Below, piece by piece: positions 26,015 through 35,433 of a stretch of 64,000 bases of DNA. A program made the position numbers and the translations under genes. A model generated the notes under the pieces. It had not been told where the DNA came from, ran no database searches, and saw only the letters and a program-made list of their open reading frames with translations. Position 1 is the stretch's first letter. The number at the start of each line of letters is the position of its first letter. The DNA comes from Pseudomonas sputi (lineage in GTDB: Bacteria > Pseudomonadota > Gammaproteobacteria > Pseudomonadales > Pseudomonadaceae): positions 248,001 through 312,000 of the forward strand of contig NZ_BQHI01000004.1 in the NCBI RefSeq assembly GCF_021603585.1, in the 5' to 3' direction.

Positions 26015-26562
26015 CAGCGGCCGCCTTGTGCCGTGAGCGTGGCTTTGCCAAGCGAACCTCCGGGCAGCATGAAACCCAGCATTGCGGGTGTGACGGCCGG
26101 CGGTAATGTCACCTTATCGACGTTCATAGCGTATACGGTGACCACGTAATTGTGCGTCTGCCCTGCTGGAGGGCAGGCGCCGAGATAGCCTGGCATACCA
26201 CTGTCACCGCGAACCTGCAGTGTACCTGCTGGCAATTTGCCGCCTGCGCTACCCGCGCCTTCCTTCAATTCACGGACCGTTGCAGGTACGTTCGCCAACA
26301 CCCAGTGCCACCAGCCGGACCCGGTTGGCGCGTCGGGATCGTACATCGTCACGACAAAGCTTTTGGTGCCTTGCGGGGCACCGCTCCAGGACAATTGCGG
26401 GGAGAGATTCTTGCCGCTGCAGCCGAATACGTTGGCGAATTGGCGTTGTTGAAAATGCCCATCCAGGATGCTGGTGCTTTGTACTGCGAACGTTTGAGCG
26501 TGTGCGCCAGTTGCGATCAGCGACAGCGCTAGAACGCCTGCGGCTAACAATGATTTATGCAT
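26014..26562 (-). CDS. PEBP-family (YbhB/YbcL-like) exported protein
   Basis: A 182-residue phosphatidylethanolamine-binding-protein homologue. Residues 1-22 are a signal peptide ending GAHAQ. GKNLSPQLSWSGAPQGTKSFVVTMYDPDAP is the PEBP core, at about residues 49-78 (CSGKNLSPQL with DPDAP), followed by WWHWVLANVPATV near 84 and LGACPPAGQTHNYVVTVYA near 130. Periplasmic. Function in bacteria is poorly known. The ATG at 26562 has AGAGGA upstream; a longer frame to 26604 lacks one. It is coupled to the AraC gene. Confidence 0.85.
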   Translation of the reverse strand: MHKSLLAAGVLALSLIATGAHAQTFAVQSTSILDGHFQQRQFANVFGCSGKNLSPQLSWSGAPQGTKSFVVTMYDPDAPTGSGWWHWVLANVPATVRELKEGAGSAGGKLPAGTLQVRGDSGMPGYLGACPPAGQTHNYVVTVYAMNVDKVTLPPAVTPAMLGFMLPGGSLGKATLTAQGGR

Positions 26563-26651
26563 ACCGATTTCCTCTTGGGTTGGAGAGGAGAGTGTGGGGC
26601 GCAAGCGGCACTAAGACTGTTTGCTATCGCTCGATTTTCATCGCCATCCAG

Positions 26652-27353
26652 TCAATTTGACTGAGTCGAACGCCCCGTCACTTCGGGAGTGACGCGCAGG
26701 CCTTCAATCAGTAGGGCAGAGGTGGTCTGGATGTGTTGCTTCAGCAGTTCGCTGGCCTTGGATACATCTCTGGCCAGGGCCGCCTCGAATAGCGCTTGGT
26801 GTTCATGACCGATATCCCTTTGTTCGGCAGCCATGGCGATTGACATCGCGCGGTAGCGCGCCGTCTGCTCAAACAACATCGAGCGAATTCGCAAGAGCCA
26901 GGTGTTCGGGCAAGCACCGACCAGGGCCTCATGAAACGCCGCATGCGCTGACGTCCAAGCATCAGCGCCAGCGTGATCGCCATCGTGGGGCTCTTCAAGC
27001 CGTGAAAGGCGGTGATGGGCCGAGACCAATGTCGCCTCCCAGGCAAGATTGCCGTGTTCCAGAGAATGGCGCAGGCAGCTCGTTTCTATCTCAATGCGGG
27101 CCAATGTGAGGTCATTCAGATCGGCCAGCGAAATGGCACAAATGCGAAAGCCTTTTTGTGGCTCTGCCAACACCAGGTCTTCGGCGACCAGTCGTGACAA
27201 AGCTTCCCTCACTGCTCCGGCGCTAGCCTGGTAGCGCTCGGCCAAAGCCTTCAGGTTGACTCGGTCTCCGGGGCGCAAAACGCAGGATAAGACATCTTTG
27301 CGCAGACGCTCATAGGTGGCCTGGGTGAGGCTTTGAGCGGAGCGTTCAAGCAT
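26652..27353 (-). CDS. GntR-family regulator (FCD subfamily)
   Basis: A 233-residue GntR regulator. The winged helix-turn-helix is in residues 12-75 (RLRKDVLSCVLRPGDRVNLKALAERY and GAVREALSRLVAEDLV). The FCD domain follows, with metal-type residues in AHAAFHEALVGACPN near 130. FCD regulators bind organic acids. It is divergent from the FAH-family gene with AT-rich direct repeats between, so it probably represses that gene and itself. Confidence 0.88.
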   Translation of the reverse strand: MLERSAQSLTQATYERLRKDVLSCVLRPGDRVNLKALAERYQASAGAVREALSRLVAEDLVLAEPQKGFRICAISLADLNDLTLARIEIETSCLRHSLEHGNLAWEATLVSAHHRLSRLEEPHDGDHAGADAWTSAHAAFHEALVGACPNTWLLRIRSMLFEQTARYRAMSIAMAAEQRDIGHEHQALFEAALARDVSKASELLKQHIQTTSALLIEGLRVTPEVTGRSTQSN

Positions 27354-27372
27354 GGAAGAATTCCTTTAATAA

Positions 27373-27402
27373 AAATATATTTTGTTGCATGAAATATATT
27401 TT
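27373..27402. promoter_or_regulatory. paired AT-rich repeats, probable GntR operator
   Basis: Two direct copies of AAATATATTTT, each mostly self-complementary, start at 27373 and 27392, 19 bases apart, or about two helical turns. They lie immediately upstream of the GntR gene start at 27353 in the divergent gap. Confidence 0.5.
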
Positions 27403-27526
27403 ATGCCATAGGATGAATTTGTTCAAACGGGCCTGCCTGATCTCTGTCGCGCCGGCTTCCTGGGCCTGAATATCGCCCGCGATTTCGTGGCTTTACCTGA
27501 GTTAATAGACAACATTCGAGGTAGGT

Positions 27527-28372
27527 ATGAAGCTGTGTCGTTTTGGGCCGCAGGGGCAGGAGCGCCCCGGTGTGATAGATGCTGCAGGTCGTGTGCGCGA
27601 TCTTTCTGCACATGTCTCCGACATCAATGCGACGGTGCTTGCGCCGTCGGCGCTGGCTGAATTGTCGAAGCTTGATGTCGCACAGTTACCGCTGGTCGAG
27701 GAGGGGGTTCGTTATGGTGTCCCTGTCGCCCAGGTGCGCAAATTCATCGCAATCGGCCTTAATTATCGCGACCATGCCGAAGAGGCCGGCATGTCGATTC
27801 CTGCCGAGCCCATCATCTTTCATAAGGCGATCAGTTGCCTGAACGGCCCTGATGATGACCTCCTGCACCCGCGTGACGCTTCCCGGATGGACTGGGAGCT
27901 GGAACTGGGCGTGGTGATCGGCAGTGAAGCCAAGTACGTGTCCGAAGCTGAGGCGCTGAACTACGTTGCGGGCTACTGCGTGGTCAACGATGTATCGGAG
28001 CGGGCATTTCAGATGCAAAGTTCGCAATGGGACAAGGGCAAGGGCTGTGACACGTTCGGCCCGATCGGGCCTTGGCTGGTGACCCGGGATGAGGTACCCG
28101 ATCCGCAAAACCTGGACATGTGGCTGGAGGTCAATGGTGAGCGACGCCAGACCGGGAACTCGAAAACCATGATTTTTTCCGTTGCACAAATCGTGGCGTA
28201 CTGCAGCCGCTACATGACATTGCAGCCGGGTGATGTGATCTGTACGGGTACGCCACCGGGTGTGGGGATGGGCATGAAGCCCATGCCGCAATGGCTGTCA
28301 CCGGGTGATGAAATCCACCTGTGGATTGACGGCCTCGGCGAACAACGGCAAAAGGTGGTGTCGGCTGTTTGA
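27527..28372 (+). CDS. fumarylacetoacetate hydrolase family protein
   Basis: A 281-residue FAH-superfamily enzyme. KFIAIGLNYRDHAEE near residue 73 and EPIIFHKAISCLNGP near 95 begin the catalytic domain; WELELGVVIG near 122 carries the two metal glutamates, FGPIGPWLVT near 182 and CTGTPPGVGMGMKP near 248 complete it. Members cleave or hydrate acylpyruvates and ketodeoxy sugar acids. The gene is controlled most likely by the divergent GntR regulator. Part of it (codons 17-119) is copied as a broken fragment at 5263-5572. A 100-base lead before the ATG contains no recognised gene. Confidence 0.88.
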   Translation: MKLCRFGPQGQERPGVIDAAGRVRDLSAHVSDINATVLAPSALAELSKLDVAQLPLVEEGVRYGVPVAQVRKFIAIGLNYRDHAEEAGMSIPAEPIIFHKAISCLNGPDDDLLHPRDASRMDWELELGVVIGSEAKYVSEAEALNYVAGYCVVNDVSERAFQMQSSQWDKGKGCDTFGPIGPWLVTRDEVPDPQNLDMWLEVNGERRQTGNSKTMIFSVAQIVAYCSRYMTLQPGDVICTGTPPGVGMGMKPMPQWLSPGDEIHLWIDGLGEQRQKVVSAV

Positions 28373-28428
28373 ACCCGATATTCACGTACGTGGCGTGCAC
28401 GTCGATGGGACTATCGGCGTGCGGATGC

Positions 28429-30057
28429 TTAGAGCGTGAACTGCTTGGTTAAATGATTCAGATCGGCAGCCAACTTCGTCAGCTCAGCGGTGGCAATCGC
28501 CGTCTGACTTGATCCTTCCGATGCTTCGCTGGACAAATCCCGAATACTGACGAGGTTGCGATCCACTTCGCGCGCGACTTGGGCCTGTTCCTCTGCCGCG
28601 GTGGCAATCATCAGGTTTCGCTCGTTGATTTGACTCAACGAGTCGGTGATCTCGCCGAGCGCCTTACCTGCGCTATTGGCCATTTCGAGTGTCTGCCTGG
28701 CTTGGAGGCTTGTTTGACTCATCGATGTCACCGCGTTGCCTGTGCCTGCCTGGATTGAATCGACCATGTGCTCAATTTCCTGTGTGGATTTTTGAGTGCG
28801 ATGGGCCAAGGCTCTGACTTCATCAGCGACGACCGCAAAGCCACGACCGGCTTCGCCGGCACGCGCAGCTTCAATGGCCGCATTCAAGGCCAATAAATTG
28901 GTCTGCTCTGCAATCCCTCGGATGACATCCAGCACCTTGCTTATATCGGTTGCCATGGTTGCCAAGGCTTGCACTTCACCTGAGGTGCTTTGGACGTTGG
29001 AGACCATGAGGTTGATGGCCGCGACCGTTTCGTTAACCTGGTTACGACCTGCGATAGCGGCTGAGCTCGATTGTGAGGTCAGCTCGGAGGTGGACGCGGC
29101 ATTGCCTGCGACTTCTTCCACGGCTGCGCTCATTTCAGTGACTGCGGTGGCGGCCATTTCAATTTCATGATTTTGACGTTGAATGGTCCGCGAAGCACCC
29201 TCCGTCACGGCATGCATTTCTTCGGAGGTCGCGGCCAACTGGGTGGAGGAATCCCCTATCAGTGCCAGGGCATCACGTAAGTTTGACTGCATCGCGGCGA
29301 TTGCTTTTACCAGTTGTGCCGCCTCGTCAGAACCTGTCGCATTGAAGTCTTGGCTCAGATCATTCGCAGCAATACGGCGGGCAATCACCAATGATTCATT
29401 AATAGGCACCGTCAGACTTCGGGTGTAAAGCCAAGCCAAGAGTAACGAAGCGGCCACCGAAACAACCAAGAAAACGCCTACCATTATTTGGGTTTGCTGA
29501 TAAATATCATCAGCATCCCGGCCCGCTTTTTTGGCTTTGTTTTCGTTAACGCTGATGAGATTGTTCAGTGATGCTTCGACACGATCGGCGGCATCTTTCA
29601 TCAGCCCATTTGAGATAGACACGGCTGTTTCCATTTGCTGCGCGGCCACGGCGGCGAGATACTGATCCTGTGCTTTTGAATATTCACTTTTGGTTTCACG
29701 CAGGCGTTCAAACGCTTCGCGACCTTGAGGCGTGACAATCAGTGCTGTTAAAGACTGCGAGTATTGATCGATGACTTGCTGCGATTGTTGGATGTCGCTG
29801 AGCGCCTTGGTTTTGCGTTCCTGAGGCTCGATCGGATTGCGCACCCGAGCATTGTTGCCTCTGATGGCTATGAATTCCCGGTCTAGTTGGCCCAACAGTT
29901 TTACGCTGGGCAAGACGTTGGTTTCAACGTACTTTTCGGCGTTCTTCAATAACTCGGCTTGCCTTAAGGCGAGTAATCCCATCGCGATGATTATCAGGCA
30001 GAAGAAGCCGAAACACAGAGCTGAGCGGGGCGCGAGGTTCAGTTTTCGCAGGAGCAT
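28429..30057 (-). CDS. methyl-accepting chemotaxis protein
   Basis: A 542-residue chemoreceptor. TM1 is at about residues 13-33, a four-helix-bundle-type periplasmic domain at 34-190, TM2 at 192-213, then a HAMP domain, and the signalling tip with [20 protein letters not shown] near 390. There is no C-terminal CheR pentapeptide. It signals to CheA/CheW. No ligand can be inferred from the sequence. It stands alone between the FAH gene and the SDR gene and may help the cell find a compound used by the neighbouring operons. Confidence 0.93.
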   Translation of the reverse strand: MLLRKLNLAPRSALCFGFFCLIIIAMGLLALRQAELLKNAEKYVETNVLPSVKLLGQLDREFIAIRGNNARVRNPIEPQERKTKALSDIQQSQQVIDQYSQSLTALIVTPQGREAFERLRETKSEYSKAQDQYLAAVAAQQMETAVSISNGLMKDAADRVEASLNNLISVNENKAKKAGRDADDIYQQTQIMVGVFLVVSVAASLLLAWLYTRSLTVPINESLVIARRIAANDLSQDFNATGSDEAAQLVKAIAAMQSNLRDALALIGDSSTQLAATSEEMHAVTEGASRTIQRQNHEIEMAATAVTEMSAAVEEVAGNAASTSELTSQSSSAAIAGRNQVNETVAAINLMVSNVQSTSGEVQALATMATDISKVLDVIRGIAEQTNLLALNAAIEAARAGEAGRGFAVVADEVRALAHRTQKSTQEIEHMVDSIQAGTGNAVTSMSQTSLQARQTLEMANSAGKALGEITDSLSQINERNLMIATAAEEQAQVAREVDRNLVSIRDLSSEASEGSSQTAIATAELTKLAADLNHLTKQFTL

Positions 30058-30295
30058 ACGATGTCCTTAAGTTGAGAGTGTCCATCCGTGAAGTTAGTAT
30101 CGACGATAGATAGGAATGCTTGAGCTTTGGTGGGGGAAAAAGTCTACCGTTCAGTTGGTTGATGACATCGATAGCAGGGTAGGGCATAGGGTAATGTTTA
30201 AAACGGAAGCTCGGGAGCGAAAGGTCGTGTCTAATCTTTAAAGCACAGAATAAACGCGCCTGACAGAGTAGGCGCGTTTTGACTGGTCGTCAGCT
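30058..30295. terminator. intergenic region with intrinsic terminator at 30252-30279
   Basis: The stem AAACGCGCCT with AGGCGCGTTT and an 8-base loop lies just after the stop of the leftward SDR gene, with T/A tracts on both sides. The rest of the gap holds the promoter region of the chemoreceptor gene and no other gene. Confidence 0.7.
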
Positions 30296-31027
30296 TCAGA
30301 TCGCCGTGGTGAGATAGCCCCCATCAACGGGCAGAATCACGCCATTTACAAACGACGCCGCATCCGATGCTAAAAACGCAATCACCTTGGCGACTTCTTC
30401 GGCACTACCAAATCGCTTCATAGGGGTGCGTGACAGTAGACGGTCAATCCTCGGTTGATCATCGATTTTCGCCAGCAATGGTGTGATGATCCAGCCCGGT
30501 GCCACCGCGTTGACGCGAATGTCATCCGGAGCGTACGCCTCGGCCAGCGATTTGGTGATCTGTACGACAGCTCCTTTGGCGGCTGAATAGGCCACGAGTT
30601 TGCCGCCGCCGAAATAAGAGAACATCGATGCAATGTTGATTATCGAACCACCTTGCCTGGCGAGCAACGGATGGGCCAGGTTGATAAGACGGTAGACAGC
30701 GTTGAGTTGCACCGACAACACCTGGTTGAAGGCGTCCCACTCCATCTCCTTTTCGCCCATGGTGCCACCCGCAGCCGGTACCAGAATATCCAGGCGGTCC
30801 AGGCTTTGGATCACGCTTTTGAGCGCATCATCATCGGTGACGTTAACTTCGCGAAGATCGAGTTCAACCCCGTCGGCGACGATTGTCGCGTCGGCGCCCA
30901 AGCCGATAGCGACGACCCTGGCGCCATGCCGCGCCAGATACTCGGCGGTCGCTTGGCCAATCCCGGACGTCCCGCCGCTGACGAGCGCGACCTTGCCTTC
31001 AAACAGAGTGCTGCTGAACATAGTCAT
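30296..31027 (-). CDS. short-chain dehydrogenase/reductase
   Basis: A 243-residue SDR. VSGGTSGIG near residue 16 is the cofactor loop, PAAGG near 83 replaces the usual NNAG, the catalytic Ser is in IINIASMFS near 130 and Tyr-Lys in AYSAAKGA near 146; APGWIITPL and VNGVILPVDGGYL near the end are typical. It is the last gene of the leftward operon with a porin, an MFS transporter and a cupin, so it likely acts on the compound those genes import. Confidence 0.87.
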   Translation of the reverse strand: MTMFSSTLFEGKVALVSGGTSGIGQATAEYLARHGARVVAIGLGADATIVADGVELDLREVNVTDDDALKSVIQSLDRLDILVPAAGGTMGEKEMEWDAFNQVLSVQLNAVYRLINLAHPLLARQGGSIINIASMFSYFGGGKLVAYSAAKGAVVQITKSLAEAYAPDDIRVNAVAPGWIITPLLAKIDDQPRIDRLLSRTPMKRFGSAEEVAKVIAFLASDAASFVNGVILPVDGGYLTTAI

Positions 31028-31072
31028 CGTTACCTCATGGAGTCAGTTAAACGTTTTATTCAAGGCGCCGGC

Positions 31073-32341
31073 TTACAGACCCAGTACCGAACCCACATCC
31101 AGCACCACCAGCAGGCCAACCACGAAACCGTTGTTGCTCAATTGCGTCGCGCCCGGGTTGTAGAAGTTGTCCGGGTTGATGATGTACTGGATGCTCGGTT
31201 CGATCGCCAGGTTGCGGGTCAAGGCAAAATGGCCGTTGGCTTCCACGGCGTAGACATTGCGCTCACCCAATTCAGGATCGCCACCGGCCGCCGTGCGCAG
31301 GCGTTGTTGGAACTGCAACTGATGGTCGTTGACTTGCAGGTAGCTGGCTTTGAGATTGAGCTTGTCCTGCGCCCGATCAAAGGGGGCAAGGTAGGTCAGC
31401 CCGGCTTCGGCGAAATGGCTGAAGGGTTGTTTACCGTCAGCCGCCACCGACAGCGAGCCGAATACCTGAACGCCTTGCTGCCCGCCGCGCCATAGCGTCT
31501 GGCGGAACTTGAAGAAGCCGCCGGCCGTGCCGTGGTCGCTGGCACCCGTCAACGGGTCGACCTGATTGGACGAGTTGAAGTACGCATTCAGTTCGTACTG
31601 GGTGGTGTCATCGCCCGGCTTGCTGCCAATGCCCAGCAGAAAGCTGGTGCCACTCGCGTCGTCAGTGCTGAAGTCCAGACCTTTGCGCTTTTTCAGGTAA
31701 TCCACCGGGTTGGATTCGAACGCACCCGCGTGCACGTAAAAACGCGGGTTCACTTGATACTTCAGGTAGCCACCCCAGGCGCCGAAGGGCGGCGGCAACA
31801 TGCCACTTGAAGCGTCCAGGATCGGGTCGGTGCAGGTGACGCCCGTTTCGCAGTTATAGATATAGAAGTACCGTCGGCCATTGGTCCGTCCGACGTGCAG
31901 GTCGAGCTGACCGTCGAGCCATTTTTGCTCGTAGGTCAACACGCTTAACTGATTGCTGGCGATGTCATTGTGCAAGGGCGCACCGCCAAAATAGCTGCCG
32001 ACGGCACCTTGCCATTTGTTCCCGGTCGGTTGGCCGGTACCGTTATCGAGGATAAAGACGGTTTGTTCGAAATGGAGGGCTGCGCCGTCCAGGCCACTGA
32101 GCTTGGCGAGGTTAACGTCTGCGCCGATGTACAGGTCACCGCTGTTGCCGAAGCTGTAGGGGCGCGGGCCGGTGTCGAGGTTTTTCATCGACAGGCTCGT
32201 GAATTGCACATGGGGCTGGATGCCATAGTCGGCCAAATGCTCGCCCAGGCCGGACAGTGGACCTTCTCGGTCCAGTGCCCAGGCTTGGGGATAGGTAAAC
32301 ACCAGGAACAAAAACGCGCACAAACGAAGAGTAGGGTGCAT
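31073..32341 (-). CDS. OprB-like carbohydrate porin
   Basis: A 422-residue outer-membrane protein of the carbohydrate-selective porin family. Signal peptide to about residue 22 (QAWA), then a GLGEHLADYGIQPHVQF start typical for these porins, FEQTVFILD, and many alternating beta strands such as YELNAYFNSSNQ; it ends in VVLDVGSVLGL. It lets sugars or small organic acids cross the outer membrane. It lies 45 bases upstream of the SDR and 61 bases downstream of the MFS gene, all in one direction. Confidence 0.83.
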   Translation of the reverse strand: MHPTLRLCAFLFLVFTYPQAWALDREGPLSGLGEHLADYGIQPHVQFTSLSMKNLDTGPRPYSFGNSGDLYIGADVNLAKLSGLDGAALHFEQTVFILDNGTGQPTGNKWQGAVGSYFGGAPLHNDIASNQLSVLTYEQKWLDGQLDLHVGRTNGRRYFYIYNCETGVTCTDPILDASSGMLPPPFGAWGGYLKYQVNPRFYVHAGAFESNPVDYLKKRKGLDFSTDDASGTSFLLGIGSKPGDDTTQYELNAYFNSSNQVDPLTGASDHGTAGGFFKFRQTLWRGGQQGVQVFGSLSVAADGKQPFSHFAEAGLTYLAPFDRAQDKLNLKASYLQVNDHQLQFQQRLRTAAGGDPELGERNVYAVEANGHFALTRNLAIEPSIQYIINPDNFYNPGATQLSNNGFVVGLLVVLDVGSVLGL

Positions 32342-32402
32342 GGTCGGGGACTCATTTTATTGTTGTTGTGATGAGCAAATGGAGCAGCGTGGCGGTCTTG
32401 GA

Positions 32403-33644
32403 TCACGCACGCTGTGTGCAGGCTTGCATTGATCGGCGTTGCAGCACGGAAGGCGCGGTTTCCTTGAGCAGCAGGGACAGCCCCGCTGCCAGCAAGGCGC
32501 CGCCGCAGGAGATCCACATCACAATCGACAACCCGAACTGATCGGCGGCGAACCCGGCGACGGTCGGCGCCACGAACCCTCCCACCAGTTCGCCAATGCC
32601 CATGATCATGCCCAGTGCCGTAGCCATGACCTCGCGCGGGACGGTTTCGGCCGGAATGGTGGACATGAACAGCGTGAAGCAGCCAAGCCCGGTGAAGGTG
32701 AGCACCATCAGCACGCCGAGTATCATCGGCGAGGGCGCAAATAGCAGGGCTATCGGGCAGCAGGCAGCAACCAGTGAGAACAGCACCAGCGTCGGACGGC
32801 GGCCGATACGGTCGGAGATGCTGGGCACCACAAACCCCCACACAACCCATGCCGCACCCAGGCAACTCATGATCGTGCCCATGCTCGGCGCGCTGTAACC
32901 GCGGACGCTGACCAGAAACGTCGGGGTAAAGGAGATCAGGATCACGAACCAGGTCAGAAACACGCAACTGATCAAGGTGCACAGCACGATGTTGCGGCTT
33001 CTGAGCAGTGCCAGGCGCTGCCCGGCGAGTTTGACGGTATTCACCGCAGCCTGACGAGGTTCATCCTGACGCACGTAACGCCAGATGAGCCATGCGATCA
33101 GCAGTCCTGGCAGCAGCGACACAATGAACGCATGTCGCCAGCCATAAGCCTCGGCCAGGGCTATCAACACCGGAGGGCCGATCACCGCGCCCAACAGGCC
33201 CGCTGCCGAGCCTTGCAGCAAGCCCATGTTCAGGCCCCGTCGGCGCGGCGATGACGCCTCCACCATCATCGATTGAGACAACGGCAGGATGGGGCCCTCG
33301 GCCAACCCCATGATGGCGCGAAACAGCAACAGGCTAAGGAATCCCGCGACCAGCCCCGAGAGGGCCGAGCATAGCGAGAAGAGGATGACCGCCGCGATCA
33401 GCAGCGGCTTGCGCACCCCCCGGCGATCTGACCACGCGCCGACCAGCGTGCCGGAGATCGCCCAGGCCAAGGCCAGCACCGAAGACAACATGCCGAGGTG
33501 ACTGTTGCTCAGATGCAGCTCTTCAGCCATGAACGGAAACAGGAACGACAGCGCTAGACGATCGAAAAACACAAAACCAAACGTCAGGAACAACACGCAG
33601 AGCAGGACATTTTCATAACTGGCTTTATTATTTTTGTGAGCCAT
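32403..33644 (-). CDS. MFS transporter
   Basis: A 413-residue major facilitator with twelve predicted helices. The loop 2-3 motif GAWSDRRGVRKP near residue 66 and the SDRIGRRPTLV loop near 278 mark the two halves. ATG at 33644 has GGAGA 7 bases upstream; a GTG at 33662 in frame is less likely. The family moves organic acids or aromatic acids by proton symport. The cupin upstream (gap of 23 bases) and the porin downstream suggest uptake and breakdown of one compound. Confidence 0.87.
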   Translation of the reverse strand: MAHKNNKASYENVLLCVLFLTFGFVFFDRLALSFLFPFMAEELHLSNSHLGMLSSVLALAWAISGTLVGAWSDRRGVRKPLLIAAVILFSLCSALSGLVAGFLSLLLFRAIMGLAEGPILPLSQSMMVEASSPRRRGLNMGLLQGSAAGLLGAVIGPPVLIALAEAYGWRHAFIVSLLPGLLIAWLIWRYVRQDEPRQAAVNTVKLAGQRLALLRSRNIVLCTLISCVFLTWFVILISFTPTFLVSVRGYSAPSMGTIMSCLGAAWVVWGFVVPSISDRIGRRPTLVLFSLVAACCPIALLFAPSPMILGVLMVLTFTGLGCFTLFMSTIPAETVPREVMATALGMIMGIGELVGGFVAPTVAGFAADQFGLSIVMWISCGGALLAAGLSLLLKETAPSVLQRRSMQACTQRA

Positions 33645-33667
33645 GACGGTTCTCCGCAGCACGGGGT

Positions 33668-34201
33668 TTAACGGAATAGACGGTCCACTGCATCAGCGCC
33701 CAGGCCGACCTTTTCGTAATGTTCACGGCACAGGGCGATGTAGGAGTGCACGTCGAAGTAGCCGGTGGATTCGCCGTGCTCGTCGAGCCAGATCAGCGGC
33801 CCCTTGACGATGAAGAAAACGCGCATGGGTTCCTCGTGTTCATAGGCCACCAAGGTGTGACCCTCGCCGGGCGTCTCATAAACGAAATCACCGGCGGTGG
33901 CGGTCCAGTCGTGCTCCAGGTAGCCCCACTTGCCCGACAGGGTGTAGGCGAACACTTCGTGCGGGTGGTAGTGGCGATTGACCAGGCCGGCATGGCTGGA
34001 CATCAAGATGTCGCACCAGCGGTTTTCGCTGGGGGAGATCCACAGAGGGCGTGAAGAAACCGTCTCGGTGAAGGGCACGTAGAGCCGCAGATCATCACTG
34101 GCGGCATTCGGCAGGTAAACCTCAGGCTTGGCATCGGGCTTGAAGCAGTTCGCGATGGGCTGCAGGTCTTTCCAAAATTCGTTGCGGGCTAATTCGGGCA
34201 T
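33668..34201 (-). CDS. cupin protein, 2,4'-dihydroxyacetophenone dioxygenase-like
   Basis: A 177-residue cupin of the dihydroxyacetophenone dioxygenase/ChrR-like group. The first cupin motif is GLVNRHYHPHEVFAYTLSGKWGY near residue 72 (His, His, Glu), and the second is GDFVYETPGEGHTLVAYE near 107 (His). These enzymes use a single iron to split C-C bonds next to a ketone. It is the first gene of the leftward operon and is divergent from an AraC regulator, so it is the most likely catabolic enzyme of that system. Confidence 0.8.
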   Translation of the reverse strand: MPELARNEFWKDLQPIANCFKPDAKPEVYLPNAASDDLRLYVPFTETVSSRPLWISPSENRWCDILMSSHAGLVNRHYHPHEVFAYTLSGKWGYLEHDWTATAGDFVYETPGEGHTLVAYEHEEPMRVFFIVKGPLIWLDEHGESTGYFDVHSYIALCREHYEKVGLGADAVDRLFR

Positions 34202-34441
34202 GTTGGGCCTCTGATTGTTGGAATACAGGGGCCACTCTAGGGAGAACGGGGCGCTGCGGTTTGATCGAAACTGACGTCATTCTTGTCTGTATCGGACAGA
34301 TATTTTCAGTTCATCGGTTGCCGTGGTTTTGTATCGGCTACCGATTGACAGCGTGCCTGGGTGGGCGGTTAATGGGGCGCTGCAGGCCCCGTAATCCGCC
34401 TTGTGTGGGGCCGAGCAGTCAATAAAAACGAGAATAAAAAA
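34202..34441. promoter_or_regulatory. divergent gap between cupin operon and araC
   Basis: This 240-base space holds the promoters for the leftward operon and the rightward AraC gene. ATATTTTCAGTTCATCGG and nearby AT-rich parts could serve as promoters, but no clear operator repeat is seen. An in-frame GTG at 34403 would extend the AraC protein without family similarity. Confidence 0.35.
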
Positions 34442-35416
34442 ATGACCCGAACCGTCGCCTTGCTTGATACCCAGCGTGCCAGTACCGATGACCTTCCGCT
34501 GGATCAGCGCGTGCCATTCTGGGAGCAGTACAACGCATCGACGCTGGTCGGCCTGAAGTGCTCTTCCTTCAGCGAAGCCGGGTTCAGCGCGCGGGAGGAC
34601 AATCTGAGTCTGGACCGGCTGCGGGTCGCCCATATTGCCGGTACCCAACACGTCATTGAGCGTGATGGTTCAATGATTCGCACCGTGCCCAAAGAGTCGG
34701 TGTTCGTATCGCTGGTCATGGGCAGTGCGTCGTTTTTCTTTCAGAACGGCAACTGCCATCTGCTGGATCCGGGCGAGATGATGGTGTATCGCACCGACAA
34801 GCCCTACCTGTTCGGCTTCTCCGCTTCGATGCACAAGTTTATCTTCGATATCCCCCAGGACGTGTTTGCTTCCCGCTGTCTGCGCCGCTTTGATCACGCC
34901 GTGAAGATCAGCGCACACACCGGCACACAGCGTTTACTGCTAAGGACATTGAGTGAGCGCACCGGCGGTTTTTTCGAACAGCCGCTCAGCCAAGGTGCGG
35001 ACAACTATCAAGAGGATGCCCTTGAACTGCTGGGGACTATCATTGCGGGTCAGATGGGCAACCGCCGGATCAACGCACTCAGTGCGTCCTACTTGTTGGC
35101 CGCCAAGCAATGCATCCTCGAGCAACTGTCCGACCCTGCATTGAGTTGTGAGCGAGTGGCTCATCAAACCGGCGTCTCCACACGCCACCTGGCCAGGCTA
35201 TTTGCCCTTGAAGACACACAACCCCATCGTTTTATTTTGGAAAAGCGCTTACAGGGAGCGTTCCGTCTGCTGAGCCAGGCGGACAGTCGCGGTCTGGACA
35301 TTGCCGAGGTCGCCTATCGCCAAGGGTTCACCAGCCAGGCGCATTTCGCCAGGGCCTTCAAGGCGCACTATGGACGCACGCCCAGCGACGTGCGCGCATC
35401 GTCGGTCGGCCTATAG
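34442..35416 (+). CDS. AraC-family regulator (FeaR-like)
   Basis: A 324-residue AraC regulator with a large N-terminal sensor domain of the AraC_binding_2 type (residues 20-190) and two C-terminal helix-turn-helix units (SCERVAHQTGVSTRHLARLF and DIAEVAYRQGFTSQAHFARAFKAHYGRTP). This layout is shared by FeaR and NdmR-like regulators of aromatic compound degradation. The ATG at 34442 is used because the upstream frame begins with GTG and lacks a ribosome site. It probably activates the divergent cupin-MFS-porin-SDR operon. Confidence 0.86.
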   Translation: MTRTVALLDTQRASTDDLPLDQRVPFWEQYNASTLVGLKCSSFSEAGFSAREDNLSLDRLRVAHIAGTQHVIERDGSMIRTVPKESVFVSLVMGSASFFFQNGNCHLLDPGEMMVYRTDKPYLFGFSASMHKFIFDIPQDVFASRCLRRFDHAVKISAHTGTQRLLLRTLSERTGGFFEQPLSQGADNYQEDALELLGTIIAGQMGNRRINALSASYLLAAKQCILEQLSDPALSCERVAHQTGVSTRHLARLFALEDTQPHRFILEKRLQGAFRLLSQADSRGLDIAEVAYRQGFTSQAHFARAFKAHYGRTPSDVRASSVGL

Positions 35417-35433
35417 CGTCTGCGCTTCGGCCG

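Noticed and set aside
30653-31495. 280-codon rightward frame across the SDR-porin gap
   Set aside because: It covers the ends of two real leftward genes in a shadow frame.
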